64,000 bases of DNA from Flavobacteriales bacterium (GTDB taxonomy: Bacteria > Bacteroidota > Bacteroidia > Flavobacteriales_F > PHOS-HE28): the NCBI GenBank assembly GCA_020635715.1, contig JACJZG010000003.1:124001-188000 (forward strand), written 5' to 3'. The notes under the pieces are model-generated. The model ran no database searches. It was not told the origin of the DNA and was given only the letters and a program-made list of their open reading frames with translations. The position numbers and the translations under genes were made by a program. Numbering within the stretch: the stretch's first letter is position 1; each line of letters starts with the position of its first letter. This document shows, piece by piece, positions 1 to 6,774 of this stretch.

Positions 1-1068
1 GTTGCGCGGCCCCAGAGCGGGCCGCGCGTCGTTACGCTGCGCCGCCGCTGAAGCTCTGGCGCAGCAGCAGCCTCCAAAAGGTCTTCGTCGTTCACGGCAC
101 CCTGTGCCGCCGCGTGGCGTGCAAGGGTCGGCGCCAAGTTCCGCCTCAACCGAAACGGTTGCCCCTTGCAAGCCACCACGCCCACGCCCTCCTGTTCGTC
201 GGGCGCGCGCGTTCGCGGTCGGCACGATGGCCGTTCACTCCTCAGGCGTCGCTTTACTCACCCCTGCAACCCATAGCGGTCGCGCTGATGCGCGGACATG
301 CTCGCAGGGGTTCGGCGCGCCTGGCTTGCGCGCGCCCGGCCGTCGTCGGCCGTTCGCTCCGTCACGCCCCTTGCATCCATGGCCAGCCGCTCGCCTCTCT
401 CCGCGGTCGGCTCCACCGTCGACGACGCCGGATGTTCGCTCCCTTGTCGATCGGCCAGCGTCAGGCCCCCACGCGCACATCGTGGACGCACACGCACGAA
501 CCCACACGCCCACGAAGTGCGCCGACCCACCACGCAGGCAAGGGATCGCGCCGTCGCTCCTCGGACCTCCTCGCAGCGCTGGCCAGCAACCCGCCGGGTT
601 GCCTAAAGGCCAGCGGCGGCCGCCGTAACGCGCGCACTGGCCCGTCTCTGGTCGTTCCTCCCGCTACCGGGCCTCACTGTGCCCCGCAGGGCCGGGGCAA
701 TGAAATGCCCTGGATGGAAGTGGCGGGCTTGTGGCCCGCAGAACCCAGCCAACACACGCCAACGCGCGAAGAAGCCCACGCACACAGCGGGGGTCTTCCA
801 CCCCCGCCGCCCCTGGATCCACACGCCCGAAGAAGATCAGCTACACCGGCCCGCGCGAATGCAAGCCCTCGCACGGGCCGCGTCCGGTTCCGCTGTTCTT
901 CTTCGGTCGCGTGGTCGTGGCCTGCTGCACGCACCGCACCGCTCCGATCCACCACCAGCGCGAAACCGCCAGCGCAGCGCATGCCACGAGGTCTTTACTC
1001 TCCGGGGGACGCGCTCCCCACCGTCAGCGCACTCGTTCAGACCTTTACCGGAACAACAACACACGCAC
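1..1068. other. GC-rich, C-biased stretch without a convincing gene; several hairpins
   Basis: Long open frames exist here on both strands, but their translations are low-complexity Arg/Pro/Ala/His mixtures with no recognisable domain, as expected from GC-rich non-coding DNA. The plus strand is strongly enriched in C, with recurring words such as CACACGCCCAC and CACGCACAC. Strong inverted repeats are visible: 586-602 (arms GCAACCCG / CGGGTTGC), 723-739 (GCGGGC / GCCCGC) and 787-807 (GCGGGGGT / ACCCCCGC, loop CTTCC). It could be a structured RNA, a long untranslated leader of the ORF at 1069, or decayed DNA. I do not recognise a known RNA family, and found no RNase P RNA or tmRNA signature. 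Confidence 0.45.
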
Positions 1069-1275
1069 ATGGAACCTATGGACCAACTGATGATGCACTT
1101 TACCCGCTTCCGTTCGGGCTTCGTTCTATCCAAAGCGATCCTCGAAGACTACTGCGAAGTGGTGGCCAGGATCGAAGGCAAGACACCCGAAGAGATCAAG
1201 GAGCGGATCAATGCCAAAGCCGTTGCCATCGACCAGGAGATCCGCACCAAGGACAAGGCAACAGCGAACGCGTGA
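1069..1275 (+). CDS. small hypothetical protein, 68 aa
   Basis: A short ORF starts at the ATG after the C-rich leader and encodes 68 residues. It is rich in charged residues and predicted mostly helical; the C-terminal half (KTPEEIKERINAKAVAIDQE) has the heptad-like look of a coiled coil. There is no signal peptide and no membrane segment. The longer open frame upstream of this ATG has the low-complexity composition of the leader, so the internal start is preferred. It lies 33 bases before the Rhs fragment on the same strand. I do not recognise the family. The reading frame differs in composition from the surrounding DNA, which supports a real gene. Confidence 0.5.
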   Translation: MEPMDQLMMHFTRFRSGFVLSKAILEDYCEVVARIEGKTPEEIKERINAKAVAIDQEIRTKDKATANA

Positions 1276-1308
1276 GCACGTTACCTTGGGGCCACTGAAG
1301 CGCAAGCG

Positions 1309-2340
1309 GTGAACAACCGGAGCAGCACATACCGACCCACGCCGGAATCTTCACCCCTGCCCGGTGGAACCCCCGCCATTACTGGAAAAAGTGCGGTAGG
1401 CTGCTTCACATTCGGGAGCCTATTGCCCGGAAGGAATTATTGCAGTGATAGCTACAACTTCGGGTTCAATGGTCAGTTGAAAGACGATGAGGTCCACGGA
1501 GCGACTGGGACTAGCTACGCGTTCGAGTACCGAATGCACGACCCAAGGATTGGAAGGTTCCTTTCAACTGATCCTGTTGGTCAGGCTTTTCCTTACTGGA
1601 GTCCCTACCACTTCGCCGCAAATTCTCCAATCTGGTGCATGGACTGGGATGGGCTACAACCTGTTACCAGACAGTTCACGCACCAAGGCACTACCCACAC
1701 ATTTAGAACAAGAAGGCAGAATCCACAGAAGCTCAAGATTGATGGGGTTTCGTATGATTTCTTTAGCGAGATGAGTGGACGAAACCCGAACTCCTTGGCG
1801 TTGCTAAAGGGTGGTCACTCACGGCAACTGCGTCGCAACGCAGACGTCGAGAAGATGGCTGCAATCCACAGAGGTGTGATGGTGAACGAGTTGCTCTTGT
1901 CCGTACTTGAACAGCATCCGGACATTGGTCTGGTCATCATTGGTAATCACAATGTTCCAACCAGCGAGGAGGCGGGTCCAATTGGCACGGCCAGAGGTGA
2001 AGCCGACTTGAAGGACACTGATGGACATGTGGTTGTCCCACACACTAGTCGCACCCGTGACTCTGAAATTGCTTGGACCAGAGAACGCGCTGGTTTTATT
2101 AGGGAACAGTTCTTTGATGACTCTGACCTGGTAGGCTTCGGCAGTGTGGCCGATTACCGACAACGAGATTTCCCGAGTGTGCCTTTCCGTCCACTAGGTG
2201 ATGACGCCGTTGGTATTACGATCACTTTTGACTTCCGCAACACTGTAGATGATCACCAGCAACGAGAGGCGACCAAACGCGACAGGTCTCCTTCTAAGCC
2301 TAAGGATCGAACTCAGTATCGTAACGTGCGTCACCTATGA
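1309..2340 (+). CDS. Rhs-core fragment with a C-terminal tip (orphan Rhs-CT)
   Basis: Residues about 30-118 match the end of the Bacteroidota Rhs-repeat-associated core: GSLLPGRNY near 36-44, then FGFNG, MHDPRIGRFLSTDP near 76-89, and a closing DWDGLQP near 112-118. About 225 residues follow that are unrelated to Rhs; this is the variable tip that in polymorphic toxins carries the effector. I do not recognise the tip fold. The YD-repeat shell, which normally adds many hundreds of residues, is absent, and the first 30 residues do not look like Rhs. The gene is therefore 5'-truncated, like the displaced orphan tips found beside rhs loci. The GTG start is weak. The stop overlaps the ATG of the next gene by four bases, suggesting coupling. 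The DNA is visibly less GC-rich than the chromosomal genes around it. Confidence 0.7.
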   Translation: MNNRSSTYRPTPESSPLPGGTPAITGKSAVGCFTFGSLLPGRNYCSDSYNFGFNGQLKDDEVHGATGTSYAFEYRMHDPRIGRFLSTDPVGQAFPYWSPYHFAANSPIWCMDWDGLQPVTRQFTHQGTTHTFRTRRQNPQKLKIDGVSYDFFSEMSGRNPNSLALLKGGHSRQLRRNADVEKMAAIHRGVMVNELLLSVLEQHPDIGLVIIGNHNVPTSEEAGPIGTARGEADLKDTDGHVVVPHTSRTRDSEIAWTRERAGFIREQFFDDSDLVGFGSVADYRQRDFPSVPFRPLGDDAVGITITFDFRNTVDDHQQREATKRDRSPSKPKDRTQYRNVRHL

Positions 2341-2789
2341 GAGCGCTAGGCATATGTCTGTTGTCAATCCTCGTCTCATCGTGTTCAAGCCGTACTTGCG
2401 AAGCGGTCTTGACTAAGAAAGGTCGGTCGTTTGAGAAGGACGCTCGCATCGCCGCGTTTGACTGGCTTGCTAATCATGACGAGGCCGCTAACGTCTCGCG
2501 CTCCAACTGTAGCTTCGATAAGCTGCGCTACGAGCCGGATGAATTATCAATGGACTTGATAGATTCTCTTTGTGCTACTAGCGCCGGTAGCGCTTCCCTA
2601 AAGGCAGCCAACCTCTCCGGTTATTCTCGCAGCATATACTCGTTACGCTGCGACTGCTCAACGCAAAGCAGCCCTGAAAGGAAAGCGATGGTGTTTCGCT
2701 TCAATGGCAGTGGGCAACTACTATCGGCTGTAGCATATTCCGACAACGTGGAGTACAAGAGGTTCCTCATCGCTGGTTCGGACCTATGA
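2337..2789 (+). CDS. small lipoprotein, candidate immunity partner of the Rhs tip
   Basis: The 150-residue product begins with a lipoprotein signal peptide ending in the lipobox LVSSC, so export and anchoring at a membrane are predicted. The mature part contains further cysteines (CEAV, NCSF, LCAT, RCDCS) that could form disulfides. I recognise no family. It overlaps the upstream Rhs tip by the ATGA junction and shares that gene's lower GC content. In polymorphic toxin loci the gene directly after the tip is normally the immunity gene; assigning that role here is inference from position only. Confidence 0.6.
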   Translation: MRALGICLLSILVSSCSSRTCEAVLTKKGRSFEKDARIAAFDWLANHDEAANVSRSNCSFDKLRYEPDELSMDLIDSLCATSAGSASLKAANLSGYSRSIYSLRCDCSTQSSPERKAMVFRFNGSGQLLSAVAYSDNVEYKRFLIAGSDL

Positions 2790-2801
2790 TCCGGACCGCG
2801 T

Positions 2802-2981
2802 TCAACAGGGCTTGAAGACACCGGCCACGGAAAGGATCGTGGCGATGATGGCCAGTGCGGAAGCGATCAAGTAGATCCACACCAGGACGGGCTTGTTCTT
2901 CGCACGGTCCAACAGACGATCAAGGTAGGTGGTCGTATCCCGGTAGCCCCCATGTTCGTGGAAGATGCGGCCCTGGCCGGT
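2802..2981 (-). pseudogene. 3' fragment of a small membrane-protein gene
   Basis: The minus strand encodes a coherent tail, with DTTTYLDRLLDRAKNKPVLV followed by one hydrophobic segment (WIYLIASALAIIATILSVAG) and a stop at 2802. No in-frame ATG, GTG or TTG that would give a sensible protein lies between this tail and the repeat array; further upstream the frame reads through repeat DNA. The 5' end has probably been lost or replaced by the array. The original could have been a short single-pass inner-membrane protein. Its stop lies 12 bases from the lipoprotein stop, a convergent arrangement. Confidence 0.45.
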
Positions 2982-2988
2982 GAGGGAA

Positions 2989-3727
2989 CCTAGTCCTTGG
3001 CAGGGTCTCCCCCAAGACCTAGACCTTGGCAGGGTCTCCTCCCCAACCTCCGCAGTTGGTCTGTCCGCTGCTCCTGAGCGGACGACCCTGCGGCCCTCGG
3101 TAACGTACCAGAACGTCACTTTTCTAAACCCGCGCAGGGTCTCCTCCCCAACTTCCTAAGCCCGCGCAGGGTCTCTAGACCTTGGCAGGGTGTCCGCCGA
3201 GCGCCACCCAACGACAAACCTCCGCAGTTGGTCTGTCCGCTGCTCCTGAGCGGACGACCCTGCGGCCCTCGGGACGTGTTCACCAGTACTTCTCCCCCGT
3301 CTCATCCGGGTCGTAGCTCATGATGCCCAGCTTCTAGTCCTGGGCAGGGTCTCCTCCCAAACCTCCGCAGTTGGTCTGTCCGCTGCTCCTGAGCGGACGA
3401 CCCTGCGGCCCTCGGGACGTGTTCACCAGTACTTCTCCCCCGTCTCATCCGGGTCGTAGCTCATGATGCCCAGCTTCTAGTCCTGGGCAGGGTCTCCCCC
3501 AAAACCTCCGCAGTTGGTCTGTCCGCTGCCTTTGAGCGGACGACCCTGCGGCCCTCGGGACGTGCTCACCAGTACTTCTCCCCCGTCTCGTCCTGGTCGT
3601 AGCTCATGATGCCCAGCTTCTAGTCCTTGGCAGGGTCTCCCCCAAAACCTCCGCAGGTGGTCTGTCCGCTGTCGCGAGGCTCTTGCGAAGCGATCCAGCG
3701 GACGACCCTGCGGCCCTCGGGACGCGC
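2989..3727. repeat. tandem array of ~143-bp units with a long imperfect palindrome
   Basis: Five copies of a palindrome (outer arms CCGCAG / CTGCGG, GGTC / GACC, inner arms GTCCGCT / AGCGGAC) lie at 3050-3093, 3222-3265, 3365-3408, 3508-3551 and 3651-3713. The starts of copies 2 to 5 are spaced exactly 143 bp apart; the first spacing is 172 bp. The fifth copy has an enlarged loop. Between palindromes lie the word TTGGCAGGGTCTCC and its variants, and, in copies 2 to 4, about 55 bp matching the 3' end of the broken gene at 3728. The array is flanked by two gene fragments. It has no CRISPR-like unique spacers. Confidence 0.9.
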
Positions 3728-3868
3728 TCACCAATACTTCTTCCCCGTCTCGTCCGGGTCGTAGCTCATGATGCCCAGCTTCTGCAGGCGGGCCACAACC
3801 GCCTTGCGGGTGCGGCCATAAGTGCAGGCAAGATCAACAAAGGCGATACGAATGGGCTCCAGCCCTGT
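3728..3868 (-). pseudogene. 3' fragment of a gene with an HTH-like tail; source of the array units
   Basis: Reading the minus strand to the TGA at 3728 gives a coherent tail: IRIAFVDLACTYGRTRKAVV, then ARLQKLGIMSYDPDETGKKY and W, then stop. The segment around TYGRTRKAVVARLQKLGI looks like a helix-turn-helix of the kind that ends site-specific DNA-binding proteins; this is a weak resemblance. No start codon is visible before the frame runs into the end of the DUF6089 gene at 3891. The last 17 codons plus stop (KLGIMSYDPDETG(E/K)KYW) recur three more times inside the array, at about 3281-3334, 3424-3477 and 3567-3620. Confidence 0.5.
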
Positions 3869-3890
3869 ACAAAGGCAGAACGAACAAGAC

Positions 3891-4862
3891 CTAGAACACG
3901 ATCTTCTGCCGGCGGATCCGGGTGCGGTACTTCTTGCCGCTGCTCTTGTACTTGGTGAGCTTGTAATGCACCTGGAACTTCATGAAGAGGTAGGCATCCA
4001 GATCGCTGGGATCCCCGCGCTGTTGGCCAGCCGCAGTGGGGTCGCCGAAGAGCCCGGGTAGGTTCAAGCTGGGGTCCGCCAGGAAGGCGGCCTGCTCACC
4101 GTTCGCCGCACGGATCAGGTCGTTGTCGAAATATTCCGTGCTCACATCATCGATGTAGTCCGTGAAGGTCTTCGTGTACTGGATCTCCAAGCCCAGGCTC
4201 ATGTTCTTCGAGAGGGCCTTCCGGATACCCACACCCACCGGGATCCCGATGGCGATGTTCGAATACTCGGCCGGTCCGCCGGGCAGCCCCTGGCCTTCCG
4301 TACCGAGCGGCTTCAAACGCACGTACTGGTTCTCGAACTGGGCCTTCGGGTCGAAGTAGAAAGCGGCGATACCCGCAAAGGCGTAGAGGCCGATACGGGA
4401 GGACTTCTCGCCTTGCACCCCGCGCAGGTTGTGGAAGTGCCCCAATTCCTCCTTGTAGGGATGCACCTCGATGACGAAGGACCCTTCGTAGATGTCGGAC
4501 TTGAAGCTCAGATTACGGTTCTGTCGGAAGGTCTCCGTCGTGAGGTTGTCGTTGCCGGCCATCACCCCGTAGGTGGCCCGCGCCCGCAAGGCCACACGTT
4601 GGGCCACGTAATAGCGGTAATCGAAGTGGGCGGCCGGTCGCGTCTGGCTCAGTTCCAGGTCCCAAAGGAAGGGGGAGCCGATCTGGTTCCGGCCTCCGAG
4701 TTCACCCAGGAAATTGGATATGCCGAAACCCAGGCTCAGTTCCTGACGTTGCGTCTTCCAATAGCTCGACTGCCGGAAATACTGGGCGCGCGCCACGGAA
4801 ACCACCATCAGCAGGGCCACCGATAGGAAGGAAGGAAGCAGGCGCGCGTAGCGAGGTGTCAT
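3891..4862 (-). CDS. outer-membrane beta-barrel, DUF6089 / PorG-like
   Basis: Residues 1-26 form a signal peptide ending in VARAQ. The rest is a barrel-type sequence: alternating aromatic strands, an LGELGGRNQIG segment, a YTKTFTDYIDDVSTEYF segment and a long last strand (YLFMKFQVHYKLTKYK) before a basic, Phe-ended tail (RRQKIVF). This matches the Bacteroidota DUF6089 family, to which the T9SS barrel PorG belongs. Start 4862 is chosen because it opens the signal peptide and sits 15 bases after a TATATTTG promoter box. It is followed 145 bp upstream by a close paralogue, so the pair is a tandem duplication. The exact role is not shown by the sequence; an outer-membrane T9SS-related role is plausible. 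Confidence 0.75.
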   Translation of the reverse strand: MTPRYARLLPSFLSVALLMVVSVARAQYFRQSSYWKTQRQELSLGFGISNFLGELGGRNQIGSPFLWDLELSQTRPAAHFDYRYYVAQRVALRARATYGVMAGNDNLTTETFRQNRNLSFKSDIYEGSFVIEVHPYKEELGHFHNLRGVQGEKSSRIGLYAFAGIAAFYFDPKAQFENQYVRLKPLGTEGQGLPGGPAEYSNIAIGIPVGVGIRKALSKNMSLGLEIQYTKTFTDYIDDVSTEYFDNDLIRAANGEQAAFLADPSLNLPGLFGDPTAAGQQRGDPSDLDAYLFMKFQVHYKLTKYKSSGKKYRTRIRRQKIVF

Positions 4863-4877
4863 TGACTCGGGACCGGT

Positions 4878-4904
4878 CAAATATAGACGCTCCTGCGAAA
4901 CCAA
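4878..4904 (-). promoter_or_regulatory. Bacteroidota-type promoter of the DUF6089 gene
   Basis: On the minus strand a TTG (-33 element, 4904-4902) is followed after 16 bases by TATATTTG (-7 element, 4885-4878). This matches the Bacteroidota consensus TTG / TAnnTTTG. The start codon is at 4862, giving a very short leader. Confidence 0.6.
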
Positions 4905-5007
4905 CCCGATCGCAGATGGTCGATGGAAAGACTCGTTCGGCCCGCGGTGGTTGCCCGTCGCGTTCCGACGAGGTCGGTCCTCGGCGCGGGCTTCCCGCAC
5001 CAGTGGC

Positions 5008-5985
5008 TTAGAAGACGATCTTCTGCCGGCTGATCCGGGTGCGGTACTTCTTGCTGCCGCTCTTGTACTTGATCAGCTTGTAATGCACCTGGAACTTGAG
5101 GAAGAGATAGGCGTCCAGGTCCTCGGGGTCTCCGCGCTGTTGTCCCGGGGCGGTAGGGTCCAGACCGAACTCATAGAGCCTTCCGACACCGAGGCTGGGG
5201 TCAGCGAAGTAGGCGGCCATGTCACCACGGGCTGCCCGCAGGACTTCCGGATCGTAGTACTCCGTGCTCACATCGTCCACGTAGTCGGTGAAGGTCTTGG
5301 TGTACTGTAGCTCAACCCCGATGCTCAGGGTCTTGTTCAGGGCTTTCCGCAGGCCCACACCCATGGGGATGCAGAGCGAATAGTTGTCATATTCCTCCGG
5401 TCCACCAGGCAGCCCTTGCCCTTCCGTGCTCAATGGCTTCAGGCGCACCCAGCTGTTCTCGAACTGGGCCCGGGGGTCGAAATAGAAGCCCCCGATGCCG
5501 ATGAAGGTGTAAAGGCCCACCCGAGAACCCTTGGTGCCTTGCACCCCCCGCAGGTCGTACACATGGCCCAGTTCCTCGCTGAACAGGTGGAACTCATAGG
5601 CGAGCGAAACCTCGTACACATCAGAACGGAAGCTCAGGTTCCTGTTCTGCCGGAACTCCTCGGAGGTGAGGTTGTCGTTGCCGGCCAGCACACCATAGGT
5701 GGCGCGCCCGCGAAGTGCCATCTTCCGGGTGATGTAGTAGCGGTAGTCCAAATGCACCGCCGGCCGGGTCTGGCTCAACTCCAGGTCCCACACGAAGGGC
5801 GAGCCGATCTGGTTGCGTCCTCCCAGTTCACCCAGGAAGTTGGACATGCCGAAGCCGAAGCTGATCTCCCTGCGGTGGGTCTTCCAGTAGTTGGACTGAC
5901 GGAAGTACTGAGCCCCTACCTGGTCCGTCGCCAGGACCGATAACGCACAGACCAGTAGAAGGTTGCGGAGTAGGCGTCGCATCAT
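5008..5985 (-). CDS. outer-membrane beta-barrel, DUF6089 / PorG-like, second copy
   Basis: A paralogue of the adjacent barrel: the two share the post-signal motif AQYFRQS.YWKT, FGFG.SNFLGELGGRNQIGSP, the D.LTKTFTDY region and the terminal IRRQKIVF/ISRQKIVF. The signal peptide is MMRRLLRNLLLVCALSVLAT. Starts at 5985 and 5982 are both possible; the longer frame to 6051 adds a non-signal extension and is not used. A minus-strand TATTTTCG box lies at 6013-6006. Differences cluster in the loops, for example an extra GRLYEFGLDPTAPG stretch near the C-terminus, so the copies may face different partners. Outer-membrane location is well supported; the specific function is inferred from family only. 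Confidence 0.75.
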   Translation of the reverse strand: MMRRLLRNLLLVCALSVLATDQVGAQYFRQSNYWKTHRREISFGFGMSNFLGELGGRNQIGSPFVWDLELSQTRPAVHLDYRYYITRKMALRGRATYGVLAGNDNLTSEEFRQNRNLSFRSDVYEVSLAYEFHLFSEELGHVYDLRGVQGTKGSRVGLYTFIGIGGFYFDPRAQFENSWVRLKPLSTEGQGLPGGPEEYDNYSLCIPMGVGLRKALNKTLSIGVELQYTKTFTDYVDDVSTEYYDPEVLRAARGDMAAYFADPSLGVGRLYEFGLDPTAPGQQRGDPEDLDAYLFLKFQVHYKLIKYKSGSKKYRTRISRQKIVF

Positions 5986-6122
5986 GCAGGCACGGCCGTA
6001 AGGAACGAAAATACCCAGGTCGATGATACGGATGTACTTGTTACGCGGCATCTTTCACCAAGGCGCTGTTCAACCATGCCGGACCTTTCTACGTGTCCGG
6101 CGCGAAAAGTTGCATCCCGCGC

Positions 6123-6656
6123 TCACCAGCGCGTGCAATGCCAGAGCACCACGCCGGCACACACCGACACGTTCAGCGAGTGCTTGCTGCCGTGCTGCGG
6201 CACGATGACGCAGCCGTCACAGCAGTGCACGACCTCGTCGGACACCCCGTTCAACTCGTTGCCGAAGACCAGGGCCACCCGTTCATCGGCACCTCCGTTC
6301 ACCTGCGGAAGGGCGAGGGCCTCGGCCGTTTGTTCCACCGCCAGCACCCGGTATCCTTGGGCTTGTAGCTCCCGCACGGCCTCTTCCGCAGAGCCGGCCG
6401 TGGTCCATGGAACAGAATCGGTGGCCCCCAGGGCGGTCTTCTCGATCTCCCGGTGCGGGGGCTGTGGCGTGAACCCGCACAGCACGATACCCTCCGCACC
6501 GAACGCATCCGCCGTGCGGAAGATGGAGCCCACGTTATGCCGGCTGCGCACGTCGTCCAGGATGATCCGGATCGGGCGTTTGGGCCTGTCGTGGTGCTCC
6601 GCCGCAGTGGGTCGCTCCAGCTCATGCATTTGCAGTTTGCGGTCGGTAGCGGGCAT
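6123..6656 (-). CDS. SpoU-family RNA 2'-O-methyltransferase
   Basis: This 177-residue protein carries the three SPOUT/SpoU motifs in order: RSRHNVGSIFRTADAFG (motif 1), LVFGNELNGVSDEVV (motif 2) and VPQHGSKHSLNVSVCAGVVL (motif 3). These form the trefoil knot that binds S-adenosylmethionine and the catalytic Arg/Asn/Ser positions. Family members methylate ribose 2'-OH in tRNA or rRNA. The compact length without an extra N-terminal RNA-binding domain resembles TrmH or TrmL-like enzymes; the exact target nucleotide cannot be read from the sequence. Start 6656 is chosen because upstream in-frame sequence is proline/serine-rich and lies in the divergent promoter region shared with mutS. Confidence 0.88.
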   Translation of the reverse strand: MPATDRKLQMHELERPTAAEHHDRPKRPIRIILDDVRSRHNVGSIFRTADAFGAEGIVLCGFTPQPPHREIEKTALGATDSVPWTTAGSAEEAVRELQAQGYRVLAVEQTAEALALPQVNGGADERVALVFGNELNGVSDEVVHCCDGCVIVPQHGSKHSLNVSVCAGVVLWHCTRW

Positions 6657-6774
6657 GTTCGGAAAATGTGAAGATCGGGATGGTGGGAGGGGGTGAAGGG
6701 CGGTGGAGGGGCAGTACCTTGGCAGGCTGCGCCCAAGGCCCGCCACCAGCGGGCGAAAGTAGGCGACCCGTTGC

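Noticed and set aside
114..1298. Long plus-strand ORF (394 aa) covering the C-rich stretch
   Set aside because: Low-complexity Arg/Pro/Ser composition, no domain, overlapping frames equally open; typical of GC-rich non-coding DNA.
2989..3727. CRISPR array
   Set aside because: The repeats are 143-bp units in head-to-tail contact with coding-derived sequence; there are no short repeats with unique spacers.
3477..3734. 85-aa minus-strand ORF in the repeat array
   Set aside because: Its sequence is the repeat unit itself, translated in a frame different from that of the gene tail.
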